DNA from: Sediminibacterium roseum
GTDB lineage: Bacteria > Bacteroidota > Bacteroidia > Chitinophagales > Chitinophagaceae
Assembly: GCF_009939005.1 (NCBI RefSeq)
Contig: NZ_JAACJS010000006.1
Location: 59,862-123,861, forward strand
Direction of reading: 5' to 3'
DNA: 64,000 nucleotides
Shown here piece by piece: positions 28,838-36,089 of the stretch. The first letter of the stretch is position 1; every line of letters starts with the position of its first letter. Under the pieces are notes generated by a model. That model was not told the origin of the DNA. It worked only from the letters and a program-made list of their open reading frames with translations, and made no database searches. The translations under genes were made by a program, and so were the position numbers.

Positions 28838-29017
28838 TTATTTGTGATAACCACCCGGGCCATTGCTGGTCCATTGTTCCTGTTTGGATGATTGAAAAAA
28901 TGTACCGCCGGTAAGATCCTTGTATCCCATAAATGCACCCAGCGAAAGCAGGATGACGATAAACCAGCGATACGGAAAAAGTACCGATGCACTGCTGAAA
29001 GGATTGTATCTGTTCAT
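28838..29017 (-). CDS. 59-residue single-pass membrane protein
   Basis: Small gene with ATG at 29017 and stop at 28838-28840. The product starts MNRYNPFSSASVLFPYRW, has one helix (WFIVILLSLGAFMGY, about residues 18-32) and ends in a polar tail (QSSKQEQWTSNGPGGYHK). No homology recognised. It sits 20 bases after the DUF4178 stop and 11 bases before the DUF350 start, in the same orientation, which strongly suggests a real operon member. Its role may be structural in a membrane complex (inference). Confidence 0.72.
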   Translation of the reverse strand: MNRYNPFSSASVLFPYRWFIVILLSLGAFMGYKDLTGGTFFQSSKQEQWTSNGPGGYHK

Positions 29018-29037
29018 CTTAAGGCGGTTTGTGTTTT

Positions 29038-30966
29038 TTAAAATGCGCTGTTGTTTCTCCTTCGTTCGTTGTTATACCTGATGAGCAGCGCCATGCCGAT
29101 GGGCCATATCAACATAAAACCCAGGGCCCATAAAATATTACTGGCCTCCCCAACATCGTATTTCACTTCTACCTGGAATTCGTTCGTGTTGTTGTTGTTG
29201 TTCCATATACTGTGCTCGCGCGTACCCTGCAATTGCAGGATGTAGTTTCCGGAAGGAATGCTGGCAACGTGAAAGTTCTCAGACTTGCTGCCTTCCGACC
29301 ACGACTCCCCATCTTCTACGCCTGCATAATATTCCACGCCTTGCGAAAAGCTGTATTCGTTTCCGTTGTTCTTATTGATCAGCGAGCCGCTTAATTCGAA
29401 CCAGCTGTTTTGCACGTTAGCGGCTACAAAGACATTAACGTTGGATGAACTTTTGTTAAGCACCAGGTTATCGAAGGTAACCGATACAACATCTGATGTA
29501 TCGGCCATCGGGATGGTCTGGAAGGGGACCAGCACCTGGTTTGTTTTACCTGCACCAATACCAAGATGCAGCAACAGGAGGAACAAAAATCCCACGATCG
29601 TGCAGGTGAACAAACTTTGGCCGCTTATATGATCCGTAGGCAAGGGCGTCACCGCACCCAATCCTTTTTTATAAGGCAACTGTTTCGTTAGTCCGAATGC
29701 TTTTTTTACAGATGATGCCTCTATGTGTTCGCCAATAAACCACCTGATGCCATCGTTCCGGTCTTTCTCATAGATCCATACCTGTGGTGGGTGAACGTAT
29801 TCGTAACACATCGTCTCCTGGTTGTCTAAAATATTGTGTGGAAACGCTCCCGATGCATTGATCAGAGTGTATTGATAACGGTTGTATTTTGTGAACGTCT
29901 TGTCTTTGTAATCAAACCCTGCAATATCCGGGTTGGTAAGTACCGGCGCATCGGATGCTTCCTGAACAAAGATCCAGTGGCCATCAAACTCGCTCAGCAC
30001 TGCATAACGGCTGTTGGGTTGCAGCAGGTAATACTCGCGCCACCGGGCTTTGTAAATATTTTTCTCCTGCTTTTCGGCATAACCATGAACGATGTACATT
30101 GTTCCGTTGAAATTACCCGTGCCCCCTATATTGATGGGCAGATCCATTATCCTGTTCTGTGGAAATTTCTGATGACTGTTTTTGTAATCCGTTCCTTCAA
30201 GGTAATAACCCGTTCCGCAGGAATCACAGATACAACTTTGTGCGTACGGATAATTTTTTACCTGGATGTTTGCATCACATACCCCGCATACAAACTCTTT
30301 TTTTGAAGCCACCGCTTCGCGCAATCCCGACAGGGCCAATTCTTCGGGCCTGGCCGGTAATAGATCATAAAGAAAAACCCGCTGGTCCTTTTTGTAAGCG
30401 AAAGCTGTTTTGCTGTGCCCTTTCGTATTCGCCGCTTCAAAAACAGTATACGCGTAATCGATGTCGGGGAAGAATGCCTGTCCATCCATTTCCGTTTTGT
30501 GACAGGACTGTATTTGCTCTAAAATATATGCCTGGTCCTTTTCACCGGGGAAGGTGATTTTATCGCCTGTTTCCGCGTGCTGCAATTCATCGTACAACCC
30601 GGGGCGCAGAATGGTGGCGCGCGTTACATCGGGTACAATAAAATACAATCCATATCCCTCCGCCAGCCAGGCGAGCGATTGGTCTTCGAAAACGATTGTC
30701 CAGTAATTGAAAACGGATTCGTTCAGATACAGGCGGCATCTCCCGATCACCGTGAAGTGTTGGTTTTGCCATTTCCCTTTTACGCCAACCTGCATCCTTT
30801 CGGTGTGTTGGAAGATGATGGTGCAGGGGCTTCCATCCTGCAGTTGGCCGTCTTCATGCCTGAACACACGGAAACACGTACCGCAATGAACATAATTGAC
30901 CATCGGGTGAACCGGAACAATGGGCGCTGCGCAGGCCAGGCAGGATAATATGGATGGGCTGCTCAT
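29038..30966 (-). CDS. DUF4178 protein with zinc ribbons and two membrane helices
   Basis: A 642-residue protein. An N-terminal zinc ribbon (CLACAAP ... HCGTC, about residues 9-33) is followed by a DUF4178 beta-rich domain (GVKGKWQNQHFTVIGRCRLY, ~58-200). A second ribbon (CGVCD ... CICDSCG, ~225-260) and a second DUF4178-like domain (~270-420) come next. Then there is a helix at ~447-470, a beta-sandwich-like stretch and a C-terminal helix (WALGFMLIWPIGMALLI). The start codon directly follows the speD stop with no spacer. DUF4178 has no proven function; association with DUF350 and spermidine-synthase-like genes is what defines it here. Confidence 0.85.
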   Translation of the reverse strand: MSSPSILSCLACAAPIVPVHPMVNYVHCGTCFRVFRHEDGQLQDGSPCTIIFQHTERMQVGVKGKWQNQHFTVIGRCRLYLNESVFNYWTIVFEDQSLAWLAEGYGLYFIVPDVTRATILRPGLYDELQHAETGDKITFPGEKDQAYILEQIQSCHKTEMDGQAFFPDIDYAYTVFEAANTKGHSKTAFAYKKDQRVFLYDLLPARPEELALSGLREAVASKKEFVCGVCDANIQVKNYPYAQSCICDSCGTGYYLEGTDYKNSHQKFPQNRIMDLPINIGGTGNFNGTMYIVHGYAEKQEKNIYKARWREYYLLQPNSRYAVLSEFDGHWIFVQEASDAPVLTNPDIAGFDYKDKTFTKYNRYQYTLINASGAFPHNILDNQETMCYEYVHPPQVWIYEKDRNDGIRWFIGEHIEASSVKKAFGLTKQLPYKKGLGAVTPLPTDHISGQSLFTCTIVGFLFLLLLHLGIGAGKTNQVLVPFQTIPMADTSDVVSVTFDNLVLNKSSSNVNVFVAANVQNSWFELSGSLINKNNGNEYSFSQGVEYYAGVEDGESWSEGSKSENFHVASIPSGNYILQLQGTREHSIWNNNNNTNEFQVEVKYDVGEASNILWALGFMLIWPIGMALLIRYNNERRRNNSAF

Positions 30967-31320
30967 TTACCGGGTAATGGTTTGAACAGTTAAGGTATCT
31001 GCATCAAAATAGGCTTTGATGCCATCGAATAAGGCGTGAACGGTATTATCGTTCACACGTTCATGGTTGCTCAGGTAAATATCGAGATTGATGAGTTTGT
31101 ATTCCGGCCAGGTATGAATGGAGATATGGCTCTCGCTCAAACAAACAACGGCAGTAAAACCGGCAGGCTCAAAATCGTGAAATACCACGCCCAGTTTACG
31201 GAGCTTGAATCTGGCGATCGTTTCATCGAGCCATGCGGCAAAATGCGCGGAACGTTCGATGGCCGCAGCGGTTTTGGTTTGGAGTGATGCGATCAGGTGC
31301 GAACCCGGTTGATAACTCAT
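30967..31320 (-). CDS. speD: S-adenosylmethionine decarboxylase proenzyme
   Basis: Makes decarboxylated SAM, the aminopropyl donor. The 117-residue protein from ATG 31320 is the short bacterial class. The self-cleavage/pyruvoyl site is in LSESHISIHTWPE (Glu63-Ser64), with the nearby His residues conserved. The product is probably used by the spermidine-synthase homologue four genes downstream. A longer frame from 31371 would run through the A/T-rich promoter region, which has a box TATTTTTA about 5 nt before the ATG. First gene of the seven-gene operon. Confidence 0.93.
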   Translation of the reverse strand: MSYQPGSHLIASLQTKTAAAIERSAHFAAWLDETIARFKLRKLGVVFHDFEPAGFTAVVCLSESHISIHTWPEYKLINLDIYLSNHERVNDNTVHALFDGIKAYFDADTLTVQTITR

Positions 31321-31523
31321 ATGCTTAAAAATACAATTTCGTATCAAACAGTTGTCGCGGATGGTAAACAAATATTACAAAAGCCGGAAAATAAGACCGC
31401 CCGGCTTCCAAAGCACCGGGTTGGTTAGTTCACATTATGGCCAATGTGTAGAAAAATTCCACAAAAATAACCTTACCCGCATGGTACACTCTTTTCATTT
31501 TTGCGGTCGTAAACGATCGCAAG

Positions 31524-31721
31524 ATGACTACCGCTAAAAGAAAATCCATTTACTACCCGGCGCCCATCAGCGATGAGGCCTGCCGGCAGCTTTCTGAAAA
31601 ATACGGTGTTGCTGTTGACAAACTGAAGCAGATGGCGAAAGAGCTTCGCTTCGGCCGGCCCAAACTTGAAATGCATTTGATCGTGCTGCAGACGGAAGCG
31701 AGAAAAAAAACGGGTAAGTAA
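31524..31721 (+). CDS. Small protein of unknown function (65 aa)
   Basis: The sequence MTTAKRKSIYYPAPISDEAC continues into a helical, charged region (CRQLSEKYGVAVDKLKQMAKELRFG) and ends in lysines. GC-rich third codon positions resemble those of neighbouring core genes, which supports a real gene. No family recognised; the middle resembles a short helix-turn-helix-like stretch (EKYGVAVDKLKQMAKELRFG). It is divergent from speD. Confidence 0.5.
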   Translation: MTTAKRKSIYYPAPISDEACRQLSEKYGVAVDKLKQMAKELRFGRPKLEMHLIVLQTEARKKTGK

Positions 31722-31916
31722 AGCCGTTATTATTATTGAAGGTTCCCTGTAAGATCGATGCGCTTGTCTTAGGGATCGAACCTGCATGGAAGGTGTTTGC
31801 CAAACCGCCATCCCAGCATGTTTGTACTGTCAAAAAACTAACATCCAATAGCTAAAAATAAAATACGGGGTTTTTCCCGTAGGCGGGCAAAATACACGAT
31901 CCTATTTTTACATCGT

Positions 31917-32090
31917 AAAGAGAAATAACCAAGGTAAACTGCTTACAAAAGATTACCAGTTATGCAGGAATAGTGGATCAATACCGGGGGGAATTTGGTT
32001 CCGCTATTTCTGCCTCTTCACAGACAGAGTTACAGTTTTCTCGTTGAGTAAATTTTTGGTTAAGAGAGGTTTTTACCTCTCTTTTTTTAT
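31917..32090 (+). ncRNA. Candidate structured RNA with terminator (possible 6S-like RNA)
   Basis: No ORF lies here on the plus strand, yet a strong plus-strand terminator ends the block: AAGAGAGGT/ACCTCTCTT, loop TTTT, then T-run (32062-32089). Upstream, TATTTTTA (31903-31910) could be a -7 box. Distant pairings give a rod: AACCAA 31927-31932 with TTGGTT 32056-32061; AAACTG 31936-31941 with CAGTTT 32033-32038; GCAGGAATAG 31964-31973 with CTATTTCTGC 32004-32013; and a terminal hairpin GGAA/TTCC. A large internal bubble (31942-31963 against 32014-32032) divides the stems. This layout resembles 6S RNA, but identity is unproven. Confidence 0.45.
32062..32089 (+). terminator. Plus-strand terminator of the candidate RNA
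   Basis: Nine-bp stem, TTTT loop and T-run on the plus strand. The minus-strand FAD gene stops inside the loop, and on that strand there is no T-run. Confidence 0.75.
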
Positions 32091-33668
32091 GAGCACGTCC
32101 GCTACGCGTTCCCCATCCATCGCTGCACTTACGATCCCGCCGGCATAGCCCGCACCTTCACCGCAGGGATACAGGTTATGTACCTGCGGATGCGCAAGTG
32201 TATCATGGTTGCGCGGGATCCGGACCGGTGACGATGTCCTGCTTTCTGTTGCCACCACCAGCGCATCATTGGTAAGGTAACCGCGCATTTTTTTTCCGAA
32301 GGCTTCAAAACCTTTTTGCAGCCGTTCGTGGATAAAAGGAGGCAACACCGTACGCAGATCGGATGATACGATGCCCGGCAAGTAACTGCAACCGGGCAGT
32401 TCTGCTGAAATTTTGTTGCGGCAAAAATCAACCATCCGCTGTGCCGGGGCCTGCAGGTTACCACCACCTGCGGCAAACGCAGCGCGTTCAATCGATTGCT
32501 GGAAATGCAGCAGCGCAAGCGGGTCTTTTTCCGAAACAGGTTTATCCGCCTGTTTGCTCTTATTCAGGTAGCTGATTGCGTCTGCGATCTCTACCTGTAC
32601 CACCATGCCGCTGTTGGCAAATGGGTTGTTTCTTTTGCTTGGGCTCCACCCGTTCACTACTATTTCGCCGGGTGCCGTTGCCGCGGGGGCGATGATGCCG
32701 CCGGGGCACATGCAAAAACTGAAAACGCCCCGTTCATTCACCTGTTCAACCACCCCGTAAGAGGCGGGCGGGAGCAGCGCCGGGCGCGTGGGACAATGGT
32801 ACTGTATTGAATCGATCAATTCCTGCGGATGTTCGATGCGCACCCCGAGGGCAAAAGGCTTTGCTTCGATGCGTAATTTGTTGTCGTGAAAAAGATGGAA
32901 TACATCGCGCGCCGAATGCCCGGTTGCAACGATCACCGCATCTCCGTGTATCGTATCGCCATCGGCGGTAACAACGGCTTTGATGGTATCGTTGTCTATC
33001 ACAAGGCCCGTTACTTTTTTCTCAAACAAAAACAAACCGCCGCTCTCCCTCACCTGTTCACGCATGGCTGTGATGATGTGCGGAAGTTTATTGGTGCCGA
33101 TGTGCGGGTGTGCCTCGTATAATATCTTCTCTTCCGCGCCGAACTGGCAAAGCAGGTTGAGGATGCGGTTGATGTCGCCGCGTTTGCTGCTGCGTGTATA
33201 CAGTTTACCATCGCTGTAGGTGCCTGCACCGCCTTCGCCGAAACAGTAATTGCTTTCGGGTTTTACAATGCCCTCTTTGTTCATGGCCGCGAGATCGCGC
33301 CTGCGTGCCCGCACGTCCTTTCCCCTTTCGAGGATGATGGGCTGGATACCGGCCTCGATCAGCTTCAGTGCGGCAAAGAGGCCTGCCGGACCCGCGCCCA
33401 CGATGACCACCCGCGTTCTTGCATTGCTTACTTCCCGGAATGAAATGAAACTGGTTTCGCGTTGGTGAAAAGGTTCGTCTACAAAAGCCTGAACGGTGGT
33501 ATTGATCCATACCTGGCTCCTGCTGCGTGCATCTATCGATTGCCGCACACGGTAAAATCCCGTAATGTCTTCTTCGGGCCTGCCCAGCGAACGGGCAATG
33601 CAACTGCCAACAACGGCATCATCCGCCGCTTCGGCGGGTGTAAGTTTAAGGGAGATCTGTTTTTGCAT
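32073..33668 (-). CDS. NAD(P)/FAD-dependent dehydrogenase family protein (uncharacterised)
   Basis: A 531-residue flavoprotein. A short N-terminal domain of about 90 residues precedes the FAD motif VVIVGAGPAGLFAALKLIEAG. The segment CFGEGGAGTYSDGKLYTR and the C-terminal LYPCGEGAGYAGGIVSAAMDG mark the widespread 'FAD-dependent dehydrogenase' family that has no settled reaction. CMCPGG and the NGWSPSKRNNPFANSGM stretch are also family-typical. Complete length. It stands alone; its stop codon lies inside the loop of the opposite-strand terminator. Confidence 0.85.
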   Translation of the reverse strand: MQKQISLKLTPAEAADDAVVGSCIARSLGRPEEDITGFYRVRQSIDARSRSQVWINTTVQAFVDEPFHQRETSFISFREVSNARTRVVIVGAGPAGLFAALKLIEAGIQPIILERGKDVRARRRDLAAMNKEGIVKPESNYCFGEGGAGTYSDGKLYTRSSKRGDINRILNLLCQFGAEEKILYEAHPHIGTNKLPHIITAMREQVRESGGLFLFEKKVTGLVIDNDTIKAVVTADGDTIHGDAVIVATGHSARDVFHLFHDNKLRIEAKPFALGVRIEHPQELIDSIQYHCPTRPALLPPASYGVVEQVNERGVFSFCMCPGGIIAPAATAPGEIVVNGWSPSKRNNPFANSGMVVQVEIADAISYLNKSKQADKPVSEKDPLALLHFQQSIERAAFAAGGGNLQAPAQRMVDFCRNKISAELPGCSYLPGIVSSDLRTVLPPFIHERLQKGFEAFGKKMRGYLTNDALVVATESRTSSPVRIPRNHDTLAHPQVHNLYPCGEGAGYAGGIVSAAMDGERVADVLIKKER

Positions 33669-33729
33669 ACTTACTGTTAGGGTTTTATCCTAAAAAGTGT
33701 TGCTTTTGATTTTATTGCCGGAGCCAGGG

Positions 33730-34107
33730 CTAGAACGGCAGGTCATCCACCACATCGGCCGGCGGCGGCATATCATTGTAATTCACCGAATCACTGTTCC
33801 CGGAATTCTGATCGAGCTTAACGGTTTCCATTCTCCAGGCATCCAGGTTGGTGATGTAATTCTCGCGGCCATCCTTCACCCATTTGGTGCCCTTGATGTT
33901 GAATTGCACTTTCACCTCATCGCCCAGGTTGAAACGGTCAACCATCAGCGTCTTGTCCTGCACACATTGAAACTTTACATAATTGGTAATAACTCTACCA
34001 CCAATATCTTCCGTTTTTTCAATTACAAATTCACGTGTTTTGAAAGTTTCTGTGCGCTGCACAATATCAAAAACAGCTACCAGTTTACCGGTGATTTCGT
34101 ACGACAT
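33730..34107 (-). CDS. DUF3127 protein, OB-fold-like with SSB-type acidic tail
   Basis: A 125-residue cytosolic protein with the DUF3127 pattern: MSYEITGKLVAVFDIVQ, then REFVIEKTEDIGGRVITNYVKFQC and FNIKGTKWVKDGRENYITNLDAW. The predicted beta pattern is OB-like. The last residues DVVDDLPF closely resemble the acidic tip of single-stranded-DNA-binding proteins (D-D-x-P-F), which recruits repair proteins. A nucleic-acid role is inference. A perfect TACTTTTG box lies 21 nt upstream on the minus strand. Confidence 0.85.
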   Translation of the reverse strand: MSYEITGKLVAVFDIVQRTETFKTREFVIEKTEDIGGRVITNYVKFQCVQDKTLMVDRFNLGDEVKVQFNIKGTKWVKDGRENYITNLDAWRMETVKLDQNSGNSDSVNYNDMPPPADVVDDLPF

Positions 34108-34128
34108 ATCCTGATTTATTTAAGAAAC

Positions 34129-34136
34129 CAAAAGTA
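34129..34136 (-). promoter_or_regulatory. -7 box TACTTTTG before DUF3127
   Basis: Perfect TAnnTTTG on the minus strand, 21 nt from the start codon. Confidence 0.45.
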
Positions 34137-34220
34137 GTATTAAAAATCACGTACCGGGAAAAAAAACATATTTCCCGCTGTATTATTATTGTATCTTCCG
34201 ATAATAAGCCTCGCTTCACC

Positions 34221-34988
34221 ATGCTGCGGAAATTACTGTCGTTTTATATCCTCTCCATCCTCTCCGTTTCCTGCGGCAGCGGCAGGCATGCGTCAACGGC
34301 GCCTGCGGGTGAAACATCGGTTCTTTATAAGGATTACCGGATAGAGAAAGACAGCAAAAAGGATCCGGCGCTTGTGCAGATGCTGCAGCCCTATTCTTTG
34401 TCGCTGAACGAAACCATGAATAAAGTGATCGCTGTTGCGAAAGACGATCTTGGCAACAAGCAGCCCGAGAGCAAGCTTGGCAACCTGATGGCAGATTGCA
34501 TGCGCACAATGGCGGAGAAAAAATTTGAGCGCAAGGTGGATGCTGCTTTTATGAACCAGTTCGGCATACGCGCCACCATTGCCAAAGGAGATATTACGGT
34601 TGGAAAGATCTTCGAGATCATGCCTTTTGATAACCTTGTTGTACTGCAGGAAATAAAAGGCGATGTATTAAAGGAGTTCCTCGACCGGATGGCAGCAGAT
34701 GGCGGCTGGCCCGTATCTGCGGGTGTACGGCTCCGTATCAAAGATAAAAAAGCGGTGGATGTATCCATCAATAACAAACCCCTTGATCCGAATACAACCT
34801 ATGTGATCGCCAATTCCGACTATGTGGCGAGTGGTGGTGATAATTGTGAGATGCTGCGCAAAGTTCCGATGATCAGTAAAGGTTACCTGTTCAGGGATGC
34901 GCTGATGGAATTCATAGGCAATTACACAAAACAGGGAAAGCCTGTTGATTACACCATCGAAAACAGGGTTAGCTATGTCAACAATTAA
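34221..34988 (+). CDS. Lipoprotein with 5'-nucleotidase C-terminal domain
   Basis: A 255-residue exported protein. A lipoprotein signal (LSILSVSCGS, Cys about residue 19) is followed by the 5'-nucleotidase C-terminal (substrate-specificity) domain. Marks are SKLGNLMADCMR, FMNQFGIRATIAKGDITVGKIFEIMPFDN, VLQEIKGDVLKEFL and YVIANSDYVASGGDN. The catalytic metallophosphatase half is missing here but is encoded by the next gene, which overlaps by 14 bases. Together they equal one UshA-like enzyme in swapped order, acting on nucleotides in the periplasm. Confidence 0.9.
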   Translation: MLRKLLSFYILSILSVSCGSGRHASTAPAGETSVLYKDYRIEKDSKKDPALVQMLQPYSLSLNETMNKVIAVAKDDLGNKQPESKLGNLMADCMRTMAEKKFERKVDAAFMNQFGIRATIAKGDITVGKIFEIMPFDNLVVLQEIKGDVLKEFLDRMAADGGWPVSAGVRLRIKDKKAVDVSINNKPLDPNTTYVIANSDYVASGGDNCEMLRKVPMISKGYLFRDALMEFIGNYTKQGKPVDYTIENRVSYVNN

Positions 34989-35916
34989 CCGCAGACGGTT
35001 TTTAAAACAGGCCACCCTCGCCGGTGGCGCCATCGCAGCCTCATCGCTGCTGCCGTTTGCGGCCGGCGCCGCTGCGGCACCGGAGCGCCGTCTTACCATA
35101 TTACATACAAACGATGTGCACAGCCGTCTCGATCCGTTTCCGATGGATGGCAGCCGCAACCAGGGACTGGGCGGTGTGGCCGCAAGGGCATCGCTGATAC
35201 AGGAGATCAGGAACGAAGGCGGGCAAGTGTTGCTGCTCGATGCGGGCGATATTTTCCAGGGCACACCTTACTTTAATATGTATAAGGGAGAGCCGGAAAT
35301 GAAAGCCATGAAAATGATGGGCTACGATGCGGCCACGATCGGTAACCACGATTTTGATGCAGGACTCGAAAACTTTACAAAGCAATTGGCAAACGGGGGT
35401 TTTCCGCTGGTCGTATGTAACTATGATTTCACAGGAACGCCGATGGAAGGCAGATCGCAGCCTTACCAGGTATTTCAGAAAGGAGACCTTAAGATAGGCG
35501 TGCTTGGCGTGGGGATAGAACTCCGCGGATTGGTTCCCGAAAACCTGTACGGCCGAACGGTGTATTCAAACCCGGTTGAAGCGGCCAACAGGAACGCAGA
35601 TATATTACGAAAAAAAGGTTGTGACATGATCATCTGTTTGTCGCACCTCGGAGACAAATACGACGACAACAGGCTGAGCGATGAAATACTTGCGAAAGAA
35701 ACCTATGATATAGACCTGATCATAGGCGGTCACACACATCGTTTTTTTGAAGAGCCCCGTAAGTACACGAACAGGAACGGAAGCGATGTGCTTGTGAATC
35801 AGGTGGGTTGGGCAGGGATACAGCTGGGCAGGCTGGATTATAATTTTTCGGGCCCGAAAAAGAAAAATCTCCCGAAAGCCCATACTGTGGTTGTCGGTAA
35901 AAAAACAAGAGAATAA
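34975..35916 (+). CDS. Tat-exported metallophosphatase (5'-nucleotidase N-terminal domain)
   Basis: A 313-residue protein from ATG 34975; the frame from 34945 adds ten residues with no signal features. The twin-arginine signal is NRRRFLKQATLAGG with a hydrophobic stretch and AGA-type cleavage region. Metal-binding motifs of calcineurin-like phosphatases are in order: ILHTNDVHSR, LLDAGDIFQG, GNHDFD, and IIGGHTHRF. It corresponds to the N-terminal half of UshA-type 5'-nucleotidases and pairs with the preceding lipoprotein. Export through Tat suggests that metal is loaded in the cytosol. Confidence 0.92.
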   Translation: MSTINRRRFLKQATLAGGAIAASSLLPFAAGAAAAPERRLTILHTNDVHSRLDPFPMDGSRNQGLGGVAARASLIQEIRNEGGQVLLLDAGDIFQGTPYFNMYKGEPEMKAMKMMGYDAATIGNHDFDAGLENFTKQLANGGFPLVVCNYDFTGTPMEGRSQPYQVFQKGDLKIGVLGVGIELRGLVPENLYGRTVYSNPVEAANRNADILRKKGCDMIICLSHLGDKYDDNRLSDEILAKETYDIDLIIGGHTHRFFEEPRKYTNRNGSDVLVNQVGWAGIQLGRLDYNFSGPKKKNLPKAHTVVVGKKTRE

Positions 35917-36089
35917 AAAATTTTTTTTTCAACATAAAGTCTACATATTCGCAGCCCCAATTTATTTTTCTAAGTTATCCACATGTGGAGAAAATAAGAT
36001 ACCTTGAAGGTTGGGATGAGCAGGGAACGTGTAGGGCGGAAATAGGAGAAACAGAACATAATAACTCATTATAAATTCTTTTTTTTAAC
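35917..36089. other. dnaA upstream region with DnaA boxes; candidate oriC or autoregulatory site
   Basis: A perfect DnaA box TTATCCACA (35975-35983) abuts an inverted near-match TGTGGAGAA (35984-35992; one mismatch to the box complement). An A/T-rich stretch with a nine-T run (35918-35970) precedes them, and dnaA starts about 100 bases later. Only one box pair is seen, which fits dnaA autoregulation as well as a small origin. Confidence 0.5.

Noticed and set aside
28717..28992. Minus-strand ORF of 91 codons over the DUF350 gene
   Set aside because: Out of frame with DUF350 and the 59-aa gene, which fit the operon much better.
31741..31800. tRNA-like T-loop sequence (GGATCGAACCT)
   Set aside because: No acceptor, D or anticodon stem can be formed around it.
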